Positions 7,139 to 16,450 of a stretch of 61,269 bases of DNA are shown here, one piece after another. A program made the translations under genes and the position numbers. The notes below the pieces were generated by a model. It searched no databases and was not told the DNA's origin. It worked only from the letters and a program-made list of their open reading frames with translations. This DNA comes from an uncultured Collinsella sp. (GTDB taxonomy: Bacteria; Actinomycetota; Coriobacteriia; Coriobacteriales; Coriobacteriaceae), in assembly GCA_937923795.1 (NCBI GenBank), contig CALDWI010000025.1, positions 1 through 61,269 on the forward strand, given 5' to 3'. Each line of letters opens with the position of its first letter. Positions within the stretch are counted from its first letter, which is position 1.

Positions 7139-8406
7139 GCGAGCTCCTCTTCAAAGTTGTCGATCAGGTTGTTGCCCAGGCGGACGACGGCGGCGCGGGT
7201 GCGCTCGTCGGTCGCGGAAAGCGCGGCGTCCTCCAGCTTGGCGCGGATGAACAGGTCCTCGGCGGCGTTTTGGTCAAGGCCGCGGCAGGCGAGGTAGAAC
7301 AGCTGCTCGTCGCGGACGTGGCCGATCGTAGCGCCGTGGTTGCCGGCAACGTCGTCCTCGTCGCAGAGGATGACGGGGACGGTCTTGTTGTCGACGCCCT
7401 TGTTGGCGAGCAGCACGGTCTCGCGCTCGGTGCCGGTTGCGCCCTTGCAGCCGTGCACGAGGTCGATGGTGCCGCGGTAGACCTTCTTGGACGTGCCGGT
7501 CAGTACGCCGTTGGCGTCGATCTCGCACTCGGTCTTGCGACCGCGGTGGCGCAGCTCGTAGTTAAAGTCGCGCACCTGCTCGCGGGCGCCCAGGTAGTCA
7601 GTATCGATGGTGACCTTGGCGGTATCGCCCAGCAGGTCGCCGGCAAGGCCGGTGGCGCTGGCGCCGGCACCCAGGACGCTGTGCTGCACGTTGACGCGCG
7701 CGCCCTCGTCCAGGAACAGGCCGGTGTCGTCGAGCGCGATCCAGCTATCGTCGAGCGTCTGCGTGCAGGTCACGTTGACGGTGGCGTACTCGTGGGCGCA
7801 CACGCGTAGCACGGAGCCCACGACGCCTTGGCCGGCAACGGGGGAGTCTAGGGCAATGTTCAGGTCGAACGTTGCCTGCGGACGGGCGATGACGTCGATA
7901 GCGGCAATCGCAGCCGCTGCGTCGACGCCGCTCACGCGCACGGTGACCGTTGCGTGCTTATATGCGGGTACATCGATAACGATGCGCTTGGTGGCGTGCT
8001 CGGCCAAGTAGGCGTAGGCAGCCTCGCCCATACCGGTTTCGAAGGCCTCGGCAGGGGAGAGCTCCTCCTCGAGTTTGATGGCGCCGGCCTGGTAGGCGGA
8101 GGTGGCGGGCACGTCAAGCTCGGTCTCGGGCGTAATGCGGGCGCGATCGGCGGCATCACCGGGGGCGGAGGCACGGCGCTCGGGGAAGCGCTCGGCCATG
8201 GCGTCCATGGCGGTGTCGAACGCGTCTGCCACGCCGGTAAACTGCTCGTCCAAGCCCTCGACCTCAACGGCCCCGGTGGGAGCGGCGGCAAGCTCGTTAG
8301 AGAGCTCGAGCTTGGTCTGATTCATCTTCAGCCAGCCCCAAGTTGCAGCCGGCATCGCGTTGACCTGCTCGAGCGCGGTTGCAGCGGTGTTCGTGGTCTG
8401 TTTCAT
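7135..8406 (-). CDS. sufD: SufD, Fe-S scaffold complex subunit
   Basis: A 423-aa SufB/SufD family protein, a beta-helix subunit of the SufBC2D scaffold. The C-terminal third carries the family signature NHGATIGHVRDEQLFYLACRG, split here by reading as CDEDDVAGNHGATIG and DEQLFYLACRGL. The N-terminal half is divergent and rich in Ala/Glu, usual for SufD. The frame stays open for another 236 codons upstream, but that extension only reads sufB out of frame. The real start, ATG at 8406, shares one base with the sufB stop (TAATG). Its stop overlaps sufS. Confidence 0.93.
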   Translation of the reverse strand: MKQTTNTAATALEQVNAMPAATWGWLKMNQTKLELSNELAAAPTGAVEVEGLDEQFTGVADAFDTAMDAMAERFPERRASAPGDAADRARITPETELDVPATSAYQAGAIKLEEELSPAEAFETGMGEAAYAYLAEHATKRIVIDVPAYKHATVTVRVSGVDAAAAIAAIDVIARPQATFDLNIALDSPVAGQGVVGSVLRVCAHEYATVNVTCTQTLDDSWIALDDTGLFLDEGARVNVQHSVLGAGASATGLAGDLLGDTAKVTIDTDYLGAREQVRDFNYELRHRGRKTECEIDANGVLTGTSKKVYRGTIDLVHGCKGATGTERETVLLANKGVDNKTVPVILCDEDDVAGNHGATIGHVRDEQLFYLACRGLDQNAAEDLFIRAKLEDAALSATDERTRAAVVRLGNNLIDNFEEELA

Positions 8407-9818
8407 TATCCGATCGCTCCTTCCATCTCGAGCTTGATCAGGTTGTTCATCTCGACGGCGTACTCCAGCGGCAGCTCCTTGGAGACCGGGTTGGCAAAGC
8501 CGTTGACGATCATAGTACGGGCCTCTTCCTCCGAGATACCGCGGCTCATCAGGTAGAACACCTTGTCGTCGCCGATGCGGCCGATGGTGGCCTCGTGGCC
8601 GATGTCGACGTTTTTGGCGCGGATGTCCATGGCCGGAATAGTGTCGGAGCGGCTCTGGTCGTCGAGCATCAGCGACTGGCAGCTCACGGTTGCCTTGGAA
8701 CCCTCTGCCTTGGGCGTGGCCACGATGGAGCTGCGGAAGGTCTGGATGCCGCCACTCTTGGAGATGCCCTTGGTCTCGACGGTTGCCGAGGTCTCGGGCG
8801 CGTTGAGTACGACCTTGCAGCCTGTGTCGAGATTCTGCCCGGCGCCGGCAAAGGTGATGCCGGTAAAGCTCGACCGGGCGCGGCGGCCGTTGAGCACGCT
8901 CATGGGGTAGAGGTAGCCCACGTGGCTGCCGAAGGAGCCGCTGATCCACTCGATGTCGCCGTCCTCGTCCACGCGCGCACGCTTGGTGTTGAGGTTGTAC
9001 ATGTTCTTGGACCAGTTCTCGATGGTCGAGTAGCGCAGGTGCGCACGCTTGCCCACAAAGAGCTCGACGGCGCCGGCGTGGAGGTTGGCCACGTTGTACT
9101 TGGGCGCGGAGCAACCCTCGATAAAGTGCAGGTCGGCATCGTCTTCGACGATGATGAGCGTGTGCTCAAACTGGCCGGCGCCCTTGGCGTTGAGGCGGAA
9201 GTAACTCTGCAGCGGAAAATCGAGCTTGGTGCCCTTGGGCACGTAGACAAACGAACCGCCCGACCACACGGCGCCGTGCAGGGCCGCAAACTTGTGGTCA
9301 GTGGGCGGGATGAGCGTCATGAACTTCTCGTGGATGAGCGGCTCCCACTGCGGATCGTGCAGGGCCTCCTCAATGCCGGAGTAGACGATACCCATCTTGG
9401 ACGCGGTGTCCTGCATGTTGTGGTAGACCAGCTCGGAGTCGTACTGCGCGCCGACGCCCGCCAGGTAGCTGCGCTCGGCCTCGGGGATGCCCAGGCGCTC
9501 AAAGGTGTTCTTGATGTCGTCGGGCACCGACTCCCAGTCGTGCTTTTGGTCGGTGTTGGGCTTGACGTAGGTGACGATGTTATCCATGTCCAGGCCCTCG
9601 ATGGAGGGGCCCCACGTCGGATCCGGGAAGCGGTTGAAGATTTCGAGGGACTTTAAGCGCAGGTCGAGCATCCACTGCGGCTCGTCCTTTTTGGCGCTGA
9701 TCTCGCGCACGATGTCGGGCGTGATGCCGGCGTCGAGGCGCTCGAATCCCTCCTCGCCATAGGTGAAGTCGTAGAGGCTGCGGTCGATGTCCGCGACCTC
9801 GGTGCGGTTCTTGGTCAT
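8406..9818 (-). CDS. sufB: SufB, Fe-S scaffold complex subunit
   Basis: A 470-aa SufB, the main scaffold on which clusters are built by SufBC2D. The sequence is strongly conserved: RLGIPEAERSYLAGVGAQYD near residues 110-130, VYVPKGTKLDFPLQSYFRLN mid-protein, EGCSAPKYNVANLHAG, and the end motif IGHEATIGRIGDDKVFYLMS. The gene is coupled to sufD by a one-base stop/start overlap and lies 12 nt after sufC. Confidence 0.97.
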   Translation of the reverse strand: MTKNRTEVADIDRSLYDFTYGEEGFERLDAGITPDIVREISAKKDEPQWMLDLRLKSLEIFNRFPDPTWGPSIEGLDMDNIVTYVKPNTDQKHDWESVPDDIKNTFERLGIPEAERSYLAGVGAQYDSELVYHNMQDTASKMGIVYSGIEEALHDPQWEPLIHEKFMTLIPPTDHKFAALHGAVWSGGSFVYVPKGTKLDFPLQSYFRLNAKGAGQFEHTLIIVEDDADLHFIEGCSAPKYNVANLHAGAVELFVGKRAHLRYSTIENWSKNMYNLNTKRARVDEDGDIEWISGSFGSHVGYLYPMSVLNGRRARSSFTGITFAGAGQNLDTGCKVVLNAPETSATVETKGISKSGGIQTFRSSIVATPKAEGSKATVSCQSLMLDDQSRSDTIPAMDIRAKNVDIGHEATIGRIGDDKVFYLMSRGISEEEARTMIVNGFANPVSKELPLEYAVEMNNLIKLEMEGAIG

Positions 9819-9830
9819 TGCGTCGCCCCT

Positions 9831-10631
9831 TTACGCCTGCTGCTCGGCAGCGGCAGACTCGGCCTGGGCGCGCTGCTCGGCGGCCTCGCGCTCGAAGGTC
9901 TCAAAGCCGTTCTTGTCGATCCAGGGGATGAGCGAGGCGTCGTCCTCGCGCACGATGTGGCCCTTGACCATAACGTGGACGCGGTCGACATCCAGGTGCT
10001 CCAAAATGCGCGTGTTGTGCGTGATGATGAGCATGGAGCCGTCGCAGCTCTTGCGATACGCGTCCATGCCGTGGCTGACGGTGGACAGGGCGTCGACGTC
10101 CAGGCCGGAGTCGGTTTCGTCCAGGATGGCGAGCTTGGGCTGCAGCAGCAGGAGCTGGAGCATCTCGACCTTCTTTTTCTCGCCGCCCGAGAAACCTACG
10201 CCTAGCTCGCGGTTGAGGTAGGCGGTATCCATGTTGAGCTCGGCCGCGAGCTCCTTGACGCGACGGCGGAATTCCTTGCCCTTCATCTCCAGGCCGGGGC
10301 GGCCGGCGATGCTGGCGCGCAAAAAGCTCGACAGTGGCACGCCGGGGATCTCGACCGGGGCCTGGAAGCTCAGGAACAGGCCGGCGCGCGAGCGCTTGTC
10401 GGTGGTGAGCTCGGTGATGTCCTGGCCGTCAAAGACGATGCGGCCGTCGTTGACCGTGTAAACGGGGTCGCCCATGACCAGGTGGCCGAGGGTGGACTTG
10501 CCGGCGCCGTTGGGTCCCATCAGCACGTGGGTCTCGCCGGCGGCGACGTTAAGGTTGACGTTGTGGAGGATGGTCTTCTCGTCCACGGAGGCGGTCAGAC
10601 CTTCGATGGAAAGCAGCGGATTTGCGCTCAT
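9831..10631 (-). CDS. sufC: SufC, ABC-type ATPase of the Fe-S scaffold
   Basis: A 266-aa ABC ATPase without membrane partner, which drives conformational change of SufBD. Walker A GPNGAGKST is at 39-47, the Q-loop is in LSFQAPVEIPG, the signature FSGGEKKKVEML is near 147, and Walker B LAILDETDSGLD is at 167-178. The start at 10631 has GAGGGAC before it and was chosen over an ATG 30 nt upstream that lacks such a site. It is the first gene of the suf operon and diverges from the Rrf2 regulator gene. Confidence 0.97.
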   Translation of the reverse strand: MSANPLLSIEGLTASVDEKTILHNVNLNVAAGETHVLMGPNGAGKSTLGHLVMGDPVYTVNDGRIVFDGQDITELTTDKRSRAGLFLSFQAPVEIPGVPLSSFLRASIAGRPGLEMKGKEFRRRVKELAAELNMDTAYLNRELGVGFSGGEKKKVEMLQLLLLQPKLAILDETDSGLDVDALSTVSHGMDAYRKSCDGSMLIITHNTRILEHLDVDRVHVMVKGHIVREDDASLIPWIDKNGFETFEREAAEQRAQAESAAAEQQA

Positions 10632-10759
10632 GCTGTCCCTCTCTGTATATGGTGTACTCATAGGTGTACTAAACCCTAGGAATCTTCTCGGAATAAAGTT
10701 ACTATGGGTTCGGCGTTAGTCAAGGGAAAACCCGACTAATCCACTCGACTTTTTAGATG

Positions 10760-10831
10760 TGGGACATAATAATCAGGTTTGTTTGCCCCGCGTGCATAGG
10801 ATTTGGGACAAATAGGCCTGATTTTGTCCCA
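10760..10831. promoter_or_regulatory. Candidate Rrf2 operator between sufC and the regulator gene
   Basis: TGGGACAAA (10804-10812) and TTTGTCCCA (10823-10831) form a 9-bp dyad, 20 nt before the regulator start. A related half-site TGGGACATAATAATCAGG begins at 10760. On the minus strand TTGACT (about 10717-10722) could be a sufC -35 element. Position and symmetry suggest an operator for the product of the gene at 10852; binding is not shown by the sequence. Confidence 0.45.
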
Positions 10832-10851
10832 GGAACAACGGGAGGGTAGGT

Positions 10852-11283
10852 ATGCTCATTTCTTCCAAGGGCCGCTATGCCCTCCGGTTAATGATCTATA
10901 TCGCGGCGCTGGGCGACGCCGAGGGCAAGATTGCCTTGCGCGAGGTTGCCGACCGCGAGCATATCTCGCAAAAGTATCTGGAGCAGCTGGTTCGTCCGCT
11001 TATGAAGGCGGGCCTGCTTAAGAGCGTGCGCGGCAAGGGCGGCGGCTACATGATGGCCAAGGACCCGGCCGAGGTGCGTGCCGGCGACATCCTGCGTGCC
11101 GTTGAGGGCAGCACGGCTCCGGTGGCGTGCGACGGCATCGACAACAGCTGCACCCGCAGCGATTTGTGCTCGACCGTCAAGTTCTGGCGCGGTCTGGACG
11201 ACGTGATCGAAAAGTACGTCGACGGCGTGACGTTGGCCGACCTGGCCGCCGTCTCCGAGATCAACTTCGACATCAAATTGTAG
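10852..11283 (+). CDS. Rrf2/IscR-like Fe-S-responsive regulator
   Basis: A 143-aa winged-helix regulator of the Rrf2 family. The N-terminal HTH covers about residues 1-60 (SSKGRYALRLMIYIA, REVADREHISQKYLEQL) and is followed by the wing GKGGGYMMA. Three cysteines, C93, C100 and C106, are spaced almost as in IscR and could ligate a 2Fe-2S cluster. It is divergent from sufC and very likely controls the suf operon by sensing cluster supply (inference from context). The start at 10852 has GGGAGGGTAGGT upstream. Confidence 0.92.
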   Translation: MLISSKGRYALRLMIYIAALGDAEGKIALREVADREHISQKYLEQLVRPLMKAGLLKSVRGKGGGYMMAKDPAEVRAGDILRAVEGSTAPVACDGIDNSCTRSDLCSTVKFWRGLDDVIEKYVDGVTLADLAAVSEINFDIKL

Positions 11284-11422
11284 GTTGAGCGCAATTCCTT
11301 AAGATTTCGCGGAGGGTTGTTGCCGTTTACCGAGGGGTTGTTGTGTGACAACGGGCGAGCTGCAATACTTATTTTTATCTTTGCAAACTGAACTTTAACT
11401 ACACCAATGCAGGGAGGATCTT

Positions 11423-13237
11423 ATGCAGCCCAAGCATTCTGCTATTGTCGCGGGCCTGACGCTGGCGCTTTCGTTTGGCGCCGTTTCCGCGCCGGCACCC
11501 GCCGCTGCCGAGGAGCCCACGCCGGGCATTGCCTCGGATGCCACCGATATCGATAAGGGCCTTTACACCCAACAGTCCTTCTCGGGCGTGTTGAGGTCGG
11601 TTCAGGGTGTCTCGTTTGTCAACGTGACTCCCGAGATGAAGTACTTCACCAAATATGAGAGCCATGGCAACTATAACCAGGGCTTTTCGTATGGTGACGG
11701 CTACAACGCGCTGGGCTATTACCAGTTCGACCGTCGTTGGTCGCTCATTCCGTTTATGAAGCAGGTTTACAACTACGATTCTGCCAAGTACGGCATGCTC
11801 AAGGATGCGATTGATCGCGGCAGCGAGATTTCCAACGCGAGCAATGCCATGTACGAGAACGACCAGCTTACCGAGCTGGGCCGTATTGCACAGGAGGCCT
11901 TCCAGGGTGCTTATAACACCGATCCTGCTGAGTTTTCGGCTCTGCAGGATGCGTATGCGTACAACTCGTACTATGCGGTGACCGAGGCGTGGCTCAAGAG
12001 CGGCCTGGGTATTGATATTTCGGGCCGCGCCGATTGCGTCAAGGGCATGGTGTGGAGCATTACCAACATGTGCGGCACCGGTGGCTGCAGGGACTTCTTC
12101 CGCTGGGCGAATCTTTCCAACGATATGTCCGACCGCGAGTTTGTGACGGCGCTTTCCAACAGCGTGGTCAATAACGTGGCGACCAAGTATGCAAGCCAGC
12201 CCCAGTATCATGAGGGCTGGAAGAATCGTTATAAGAATGAGCTGAAGGACTGTTTGGCTTATATCGCCGAGGACGAGGCGGCCGCTGCTACGCCCGTGCA
12301 GCCCGAGCCCACGCCGGTGCCCTCGCCGACACCTGATTCGAATGACGACTCGAGTGACGATGCCAACGATGACAGGATGGATGCGCCCTCGACCGATGCT
12401 GACGGTAATGGCTCTGCTGGTGGCACTACCAACGACGGCTCTACCTCGAACGGCTCCGATTCGAACGGCCCTGCTGCGGGCGATTCGTCTTCAAACTCTG
12501 CCGGCAATACGAACAGCGCCGCCTCTGGTTCGACCGACGCTGACTCTTCTAGCTCATCCACCGGCTCGAGCGATTCGTCCGTTGACATCGGCTCTAACAA
12601 CGGCTCTGGCTCTGACGCAACCCCTGATTCCGATGTTTCCAAGGATGACTCGAATAAGGCGCCGGACGCTCCCGTTACTTCGCCGGACAAGAAACCTTCT
12701 TTCTCCGTGCAGCTTGGTTCTACGCTGGGCTCTTCGCTGATGGCTGGTGTCAATAACGGCTCGACCCAGAACAAGGACAACTCTGATCAGGTTTCCATGG
12801 AAAAGACCGAGGCCGCAAAGGGCGACTCAAAGGACAAGGCTTCCGAGAAGAACGAATCTGATAAGGGTTCTAGCTCTGAGGAGAAGGACGACAAATCCGC
12901 TCAGAAGAAGGACGAGGACAAGAAGTCTGAATCTGAGGAGAAGGACAAGAACAAGGACAAGACCGAGGACGGAAAGCAGCAGGGCGAGGACAGCAGTAAA
13001 GGCAACACCGACAACCAGAACCAGGAGCAAAATGACTCCAAGACGGTGACCACTACAACCACGACTACAACGACTAAGACTTCGGGCGGTAATATGCCCA
13101 AGACGGGCGACCTTATCGTTATGGCGAGCCTTGCCAGCGCGAGCTTGGCTACGCTGGGTGCCACGTCTATTGTGAGCGGTAAGCATAAGCTCGATCAGCA
13201 GAAGAAAGCTTCTGGGGAGGACGGCTCGGAGGAGTAG
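11423..13237 (+). CDS. Secreted, sortase-anchored surface protein with lysozyme-like N-terminal domain
   Basis: A 604-aa secreted protein. A signal peptide ends near residue 29 (APAAAEE). Residues about 45-290 form a globular domain with YFTKYESHGNYNQGF and DGYNALGYYQFDRRW, which recalls lysozyme/transglycosylase folds with a catalytic Glu in YESHG; this is an inference. A Pro-rich linker leads to a long Ser/Asp/Asn/Gly stretch, then a Lys/Glu/Asp-rich stretch, a run of Thr residues, and a C-terminal sorting signal: MPKTG, a hydrophobic segment, and a tail with lysine residues. MPKTG is a variant LPXTG motif. The gene is followed by a strong terminator and is monocistronic. Confidence 0.8.
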   Translation: MQPKHSAIVAGLTLALSFGAVSAPAPAAAEEPTPGIASDATDIDKGLYTQQSFSGVLRSVQGVSFVNVTPEMKYFTKYESHGNYNQGFSYGDGYNALGYYQFDRRWSLIPFMKQVYNYDSAKYGMLKDAIDRGSEISNASNAMYENDQLTELGRIAQEAFQGAYNTDPAEFSALQDAYAYNSYYAVTEAWLKSGLGIDISGRADCVKGMVWSITNMCGTGGCRDFFRWANLSNDMSDREFVTALSNSVVNNVATKYASQPQYHEGWKNRYKNELKDCLAYIAEDEAAAATPVQPEPTPVPSPTPDSNDDSSDDANDDRMDAPSTDADGNGSAGGTTNDGSTSNGSDSNGPAAGDSSSNSAGNTNSAASGSTDADSSSSSTGSSDSSVDIGSNNGSGSDATPDSDVSKDDSNKAPDAPVTSPDKKPSFSVQLGSTLGSSLMAGVNNGSTQNKDNSDQVSMEKTEAAKGDSKDKASEKNESDKGSSSEEKDDKSAQKKDEDKKSESEEKDKNKDKTEDGKQQGEDSSKGNTDNQNQEQNDSKTVTTTTTTTTTKTSGGNMPKTGDLIVMASLASASLATLGATSIVSGKHKLDQQKKASGEDGSEE

Positions 13238-13270
13238 ACTCTCGGTTGCCAGATAACTAAAGAGTCGGGA

Positions 13271-13304
13271 CGGGGCCCGGTGCGAATGCATCGGGCCCCG
13301 TTTT
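13271..13304 (+). terminator. Intrinsic terminator
   Basis: A GC-rich hairpin, CGGGGCCCGGTGC pairing with GCATCGGGCCCCG (one G-T pair, loop GAAT), is followed by TTTT at 13301-13304. Confidence 0.9.
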
Positions 13305-13439
13305 GTTGTGCAACGATTAGTTATGCCCCCTCACACCTCTTGTTGCTACCGTTGCCCGATATGTTCGCGCGGCGTCATCGGTACGCGCGAGGCGGTCATT
13401 ACAATTGGCATCGTGTTGCGATTTAGGGGGAACGTTTTG

Positions 13440-15236
13440 GTGTCTGAACAGGCAAATAATGGTTGTGCTGCCGGCTTTGGCGTGCGTTTGATCGGCTGTG
13501 CCGACGATGCGGCTTTGCCCATTGGCATGCACGACTATGCGGAGGCCCTTGGTTGCTGCATGCTGGTCGACAAGACCATGTTTATTGCCGATGTGTTGGA
13601 CTGCGACGCGTCCGTTGTGGTGTGCTGTCGACCCGAGGGTTTTGGCAAGAGCATGAACTTGTCGATGCTCAGGGCTTTTCTGGAGCGTCCTGCGGTCGGC
13701 CGCGCTGGTCAGAGTTTGTTTGCCGATGCTCAGATTTGGGATGCGGACGGAGGGCGCTATCGGGATGAGTATGCTTGCTATCCGGTGATATCGCTGGACT
13801 TTTCTGGCGCTGCGAGGCGTGGCCCCGCTGCTGCCGGCGTCGTGCGCGATGCCCTTTCGGGCGAGTGCGCTCGCTTGTTGGCGCTTTTGGAGGCTCCGGA
13901 TTTAGCTCGAGACAAGGTGCGTCACATCGAACGCGTTGCGCGTGGCGCGGCGAGCGAGGATGAGGTCGCCTCGGTGCTTGGCGTGCTCATAGAGCTGCTG
14001 GAGATTGCCTGCGATGAGCAGGTTGTATTGCTCGTTGATGGGTACGATGCGGCGTGGTCTCGCCGTGCGAGCGCGAGGGACGCTTCCGACGCCGATCCGG
14101 CAGAACTACTTGACCGTGCGCTGTTTGACGCCATTGCCACTGCGCGCGATTCGTTGCGGCTGACGTGTCTGATGGGGGAGTGTTCCGGTCCCGCCGAAGC
14201 GGCGCTTTCTTCGCGCGGCTGCTCGTATTGTCTGACGACGCCGCTGTCGGCGTGGTGTGACCGTTGGTTCGGTTTTTCGGATGCCGAGGTCGAGGCTCTG
14301 TTGAATCATGCTGGGCGCGAGGAATACCTGGATGATGCGCGTGAATGGCTCGAGGGATATCGGTTTGGCAGGGCCTATTGCTCGAGTCCAGAGCGTGTGA
14401 TCGGTTTTCTGGGCCGAGGCTGCACGGCGCCTGTGCGTGCCGATCTGTATGGATATGCCGATTGTCTGAGTAGGGTAGTTGCCGGGTGGAATCTCGACCG
14501 CCTTTCGGTCTTGTTTGATTTGCTCGAGGCCCATGGGTGCGCTGAGGTCCCGCTTTGTTTGGGCACTGCAGAGCCAGATGTCTCGCCTGACGATGGCATG
14601 TGGACAGCGCTGTATCTGTCCGGTTTTCTCACGACGGATATGACTGAGGAGCCGGAGCATGGCGATCGCCTCCGTGCTTTGCGATTGCCCAATAACGAGC
14701 TTCGCCAGACCTTGCGTCTAGTGATTATTGAGTGGTTTGATTGCGCTGCAGAAGACATTCGAGACGTCGATGCGTTTCGCGACGGGCTGTGTCATGGGAA
14801 CGAGGATACCGTGAGGCGGGCGCTAAGCCGCATCTTAGGAGATGCGGGAATCGGTGCGACCGACCCAGATGCGCCACTGCCATATCATCTGCTCTTGCAG
14901 GGGCTCTGCTTTGGCTTGCCGGGCTATGCCAATCCTGCCTCGAGGCGAAAGTGTGGCGCGGGTCGCTGGGACATCCAGGTTTTCCCTACGGGTGCCGTGT
15001 TCGACGTAGCAGACACGATTGGCATGCTGGACGAGCGCCCGCTGATAACGATTAACTTGATGTATGACCCCGATGTGGATGCGCTGGGCCTGGAATTGCT
15101 GGCCGTGCAGTCGCTACTCGACATAGAGCGCGACGGCATCGACGAAATCCGTGTGCCACGCCCCGGCGTGGGTCGCATGCGCTGGGGGTTCGGTTTTGAT
15201 GGGCAGCATGTGGCTACGGTGTGCCAGCGGCTTTAA
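13440..15236 (+). CDS. AAA-ATPase_like protein with C-terminal PDDEXK-type domain
   Basis: About 598 aa. The N-terminal part matches the AAA-ATPase_like family that is common in gut bacteria: MHDYAEALGCCMLVDKTMFI, then a P-loop RPEGFGKSMNLSMLRAF and YPVISLDFSGAA. The family usually reads RPRRFGKS, so the loop is slightly divergent. LLVDGYDAAW is a Walker-B-like strand. The C-terminal part (YHLLLQGLCFGLPGY, then GRWDIQVFP and ITINLMY) fits the linked PDDEXK_9 domain, with a weakened active site since the usual ExK strand is not evident. The GTG at 13440 has AGGGGGAA upstream and is preferred over the open frame to 13308. The role of this family is unknown. Confidence 0.75.
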   Translation: MSEQANNGCAAGFGVRLIGCADDAALPIGMHDYAEALGCCMLVDKTMFIADVLDCDASVVVCCRPEGFGKSMNLSMLRAFLERPAVGRAGQSLFADAQIWDADGGRYRDEYACYPVISLDFSGAARRGPAAAGVVRDALSGECARLLALLEAPDLARDKVRHIERVARGAASEDEVASVLGVLIELLEIACDEQVVLLVDGYDAAWSRRASARDASDADPAELLDRALFDAIATARDSLRLTCLMGECSGPAEAALSSRGCSYCLTTPLSAWCDRWFGFSDAEVEALLNHAGREEYLDDAREWLEGYRFGRAYCSSPERVIGFLGRGCTAPVRADLYGYADCLSRVVAGWNLDRLSVLFDLLEAHGCAEVPLCLGTAEPDVSPDDGMWTALYLSGFLTTDMTEEPEHGDRLRALRLPNNELRQTLRLVIIEWFDCAAEDIRDVDAFRDGLCHGNEDTVRRALSRILGDAGIGATDPDAPLPYHLLLQGLCFGLPGYANPASRRKCGAGRWDIQVFPTGAVFDVADTIGMLDERPLITINLMYDPDVDALGLELLAVQSLLDIERDGIDEIRVPRPGVGRMRWGFGFDGQHVATVCQRL

Positions 15237-15260
15237 GCGCCGAGGTGTTTCCGACTTCCG

Positions 15261-16280
15261 TTACTCGGTGTCCTTCATGGGCGGCATGGGCTTCCAGTTG
15301 GGGTCCTTGATGATCTTGCGGGCGTCCTTCATGCCGCGACGCAGCGCCGGAATTCCGGTCTTAAAGCACTTGTCAACGGCGGCCAGGCGAATAAATTCCT
15401 TGCAGAAGGTCGCGGCGTTGCCCAGACGGAACAGCACGGGGTGATAGTCGCCGTAGATCTGCATGTAGCGGGCCAGATAACCGCGGTTGCGCATGATGTA
15501 GTAACGGTTGGTGTCGCTCGTAGAGTTGAGCTGGCGCTTGCCGGCGATATCCCAGTTAGAGACAGCGCGGGCGCGCTTGAGAACCACGTCGGCAACAACG
15601 GCGGCGGGGAAGTGCTGGCTGGCCACGTAGCCATAGCAGGCATCGTCGCCGTAGATAAAGAAGCGCGCGTCGGGCAGGCCAATCTTGTCGACCACGCGGC
15701 GCGAGAACATGCCGCCCTCAAAGCACAGCTGGTTCATGGTGCGGTAGCCCTCGGGACCCAGATCCCACTTGGCGACAGGGTTTGGAATGCCGAGCGAAAG
15801 GATCAGTTGGTACTGCCAAAAGAACGCGCCGCCGTCGAAGTCCAGGCGCGAACCCTGGATGACATCGTAGCGGTCGGTCCACTTGGCCAAGCGCTCGATG
15901 CCTTCGGGGATGACGAGCACGTCGTCGTCCATCACCCAGAACCACTGGGCGCCCAGGTTGTAGGCGCATTTAGTGCCGGCGGAGAAGCCGCCCGCACCGC
16001 CGCCGTTTTCGAGCTGCGGTGCGTAGATGACGCGGTCGGTGCCGCCCTGCGCGTCGGGCTGCTCGGTGTCGATGCCCCACAGGTTGGCCAAGCGCTCGTT
16101 GAATGCGGTGCACATGGCCTCGGTCTCGCGCGAATTCTCGTTATCGACAATCACGATGCGCCAGGGCGTTGCCGTGAGCTCGGTCATGGAGTCGAACAAG
16201 TTGGCCAGGAGTTCCTGGCGCTTGTACGTAACGACGACGATGGCGAGCTTATCGATGGGAGCGGGGAGGGTTGAAGGCAT
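15261..16280 (-). CDS. GlfT2-like family 2 glycosyltransferase
   Basis: A 339-aa GT-A glycosyltransferase. The motifs are AIVVVTYKRQELLANLFDS at the start, IVIVDNENS, the donor-site VMDDDVLV (DxD) and the acceptor loop FFIYGDDACYGY. The pattern NGGGAGGFSAG followed by DDD and FIYGDD is typical of the galactofuranosyltransferase GlfT2-like group. It probably adds a sugar to a surface polymer on the cytoplasmic face. The start ATG at 16280 follows GAAAGGA; the longer frame lacks family sequence. It is convergent with the gene at 13440, with only 24 nt between them. Confidence 0.85.
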   Translation of the reverse strand: MPSTLPAPIDKLAIVVVTYKRQELLANLFDSMTELTATPWRIVIVDNENSRETEAMCTAFNERLANLWGIDTEQPDAQGGTDRVIYAPQLENGGGAGGFSAGTKCAYNLGAQWFWVMDDDVLVIPEGIERLAKWTDRYDVIQGSRLDFDGGAFFWQYQLILSLGIPNPVAKWDLGPEGYRTMNQLCFEGGMFSRRVVDKIGLPDARFFIYGDDACYGYVASQHFPAAVVADVVLKRARAVSNWDIAGKRQLNSTSDTNRYYIMRNRGYLARYMQIYGDYHPVLFRLGNAATFCKEFIRLAAVDKCFKTGIPALRRGMKDARKIIKDPNWKPMPPMKDTE

Positions 16281-16450
16281 GGGGCAATATATCCTTTCAC
16301 GCGCGGCGGGCGAGTGCTGCGCGGAAGCTATCGAATACGTCCTTGGGACTGTCCTATTGTAAAGGCTCGGCGCACCTTGGCGGCAAGCTTTGAATAAAAC
16401 GCAGGAACCTGCCACGGCTGTAGCGGCTTTAGCGTCTTACGGCAGCGTGT

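Noticed and set aside
8407..9114. N-terminal extension of the sufD frame into sufB
   Set aside because: Arg/Pro/His-rich out-of-frame reading of sufB; the coupled start TAATG at 8406 explains sufD.
5780..9656. Long plus-strand ORFs opposite sufS, sufD and sufB
   Set aside because: Mirror frames of strongly biased GC-rich genes; biased composition and no motifs.
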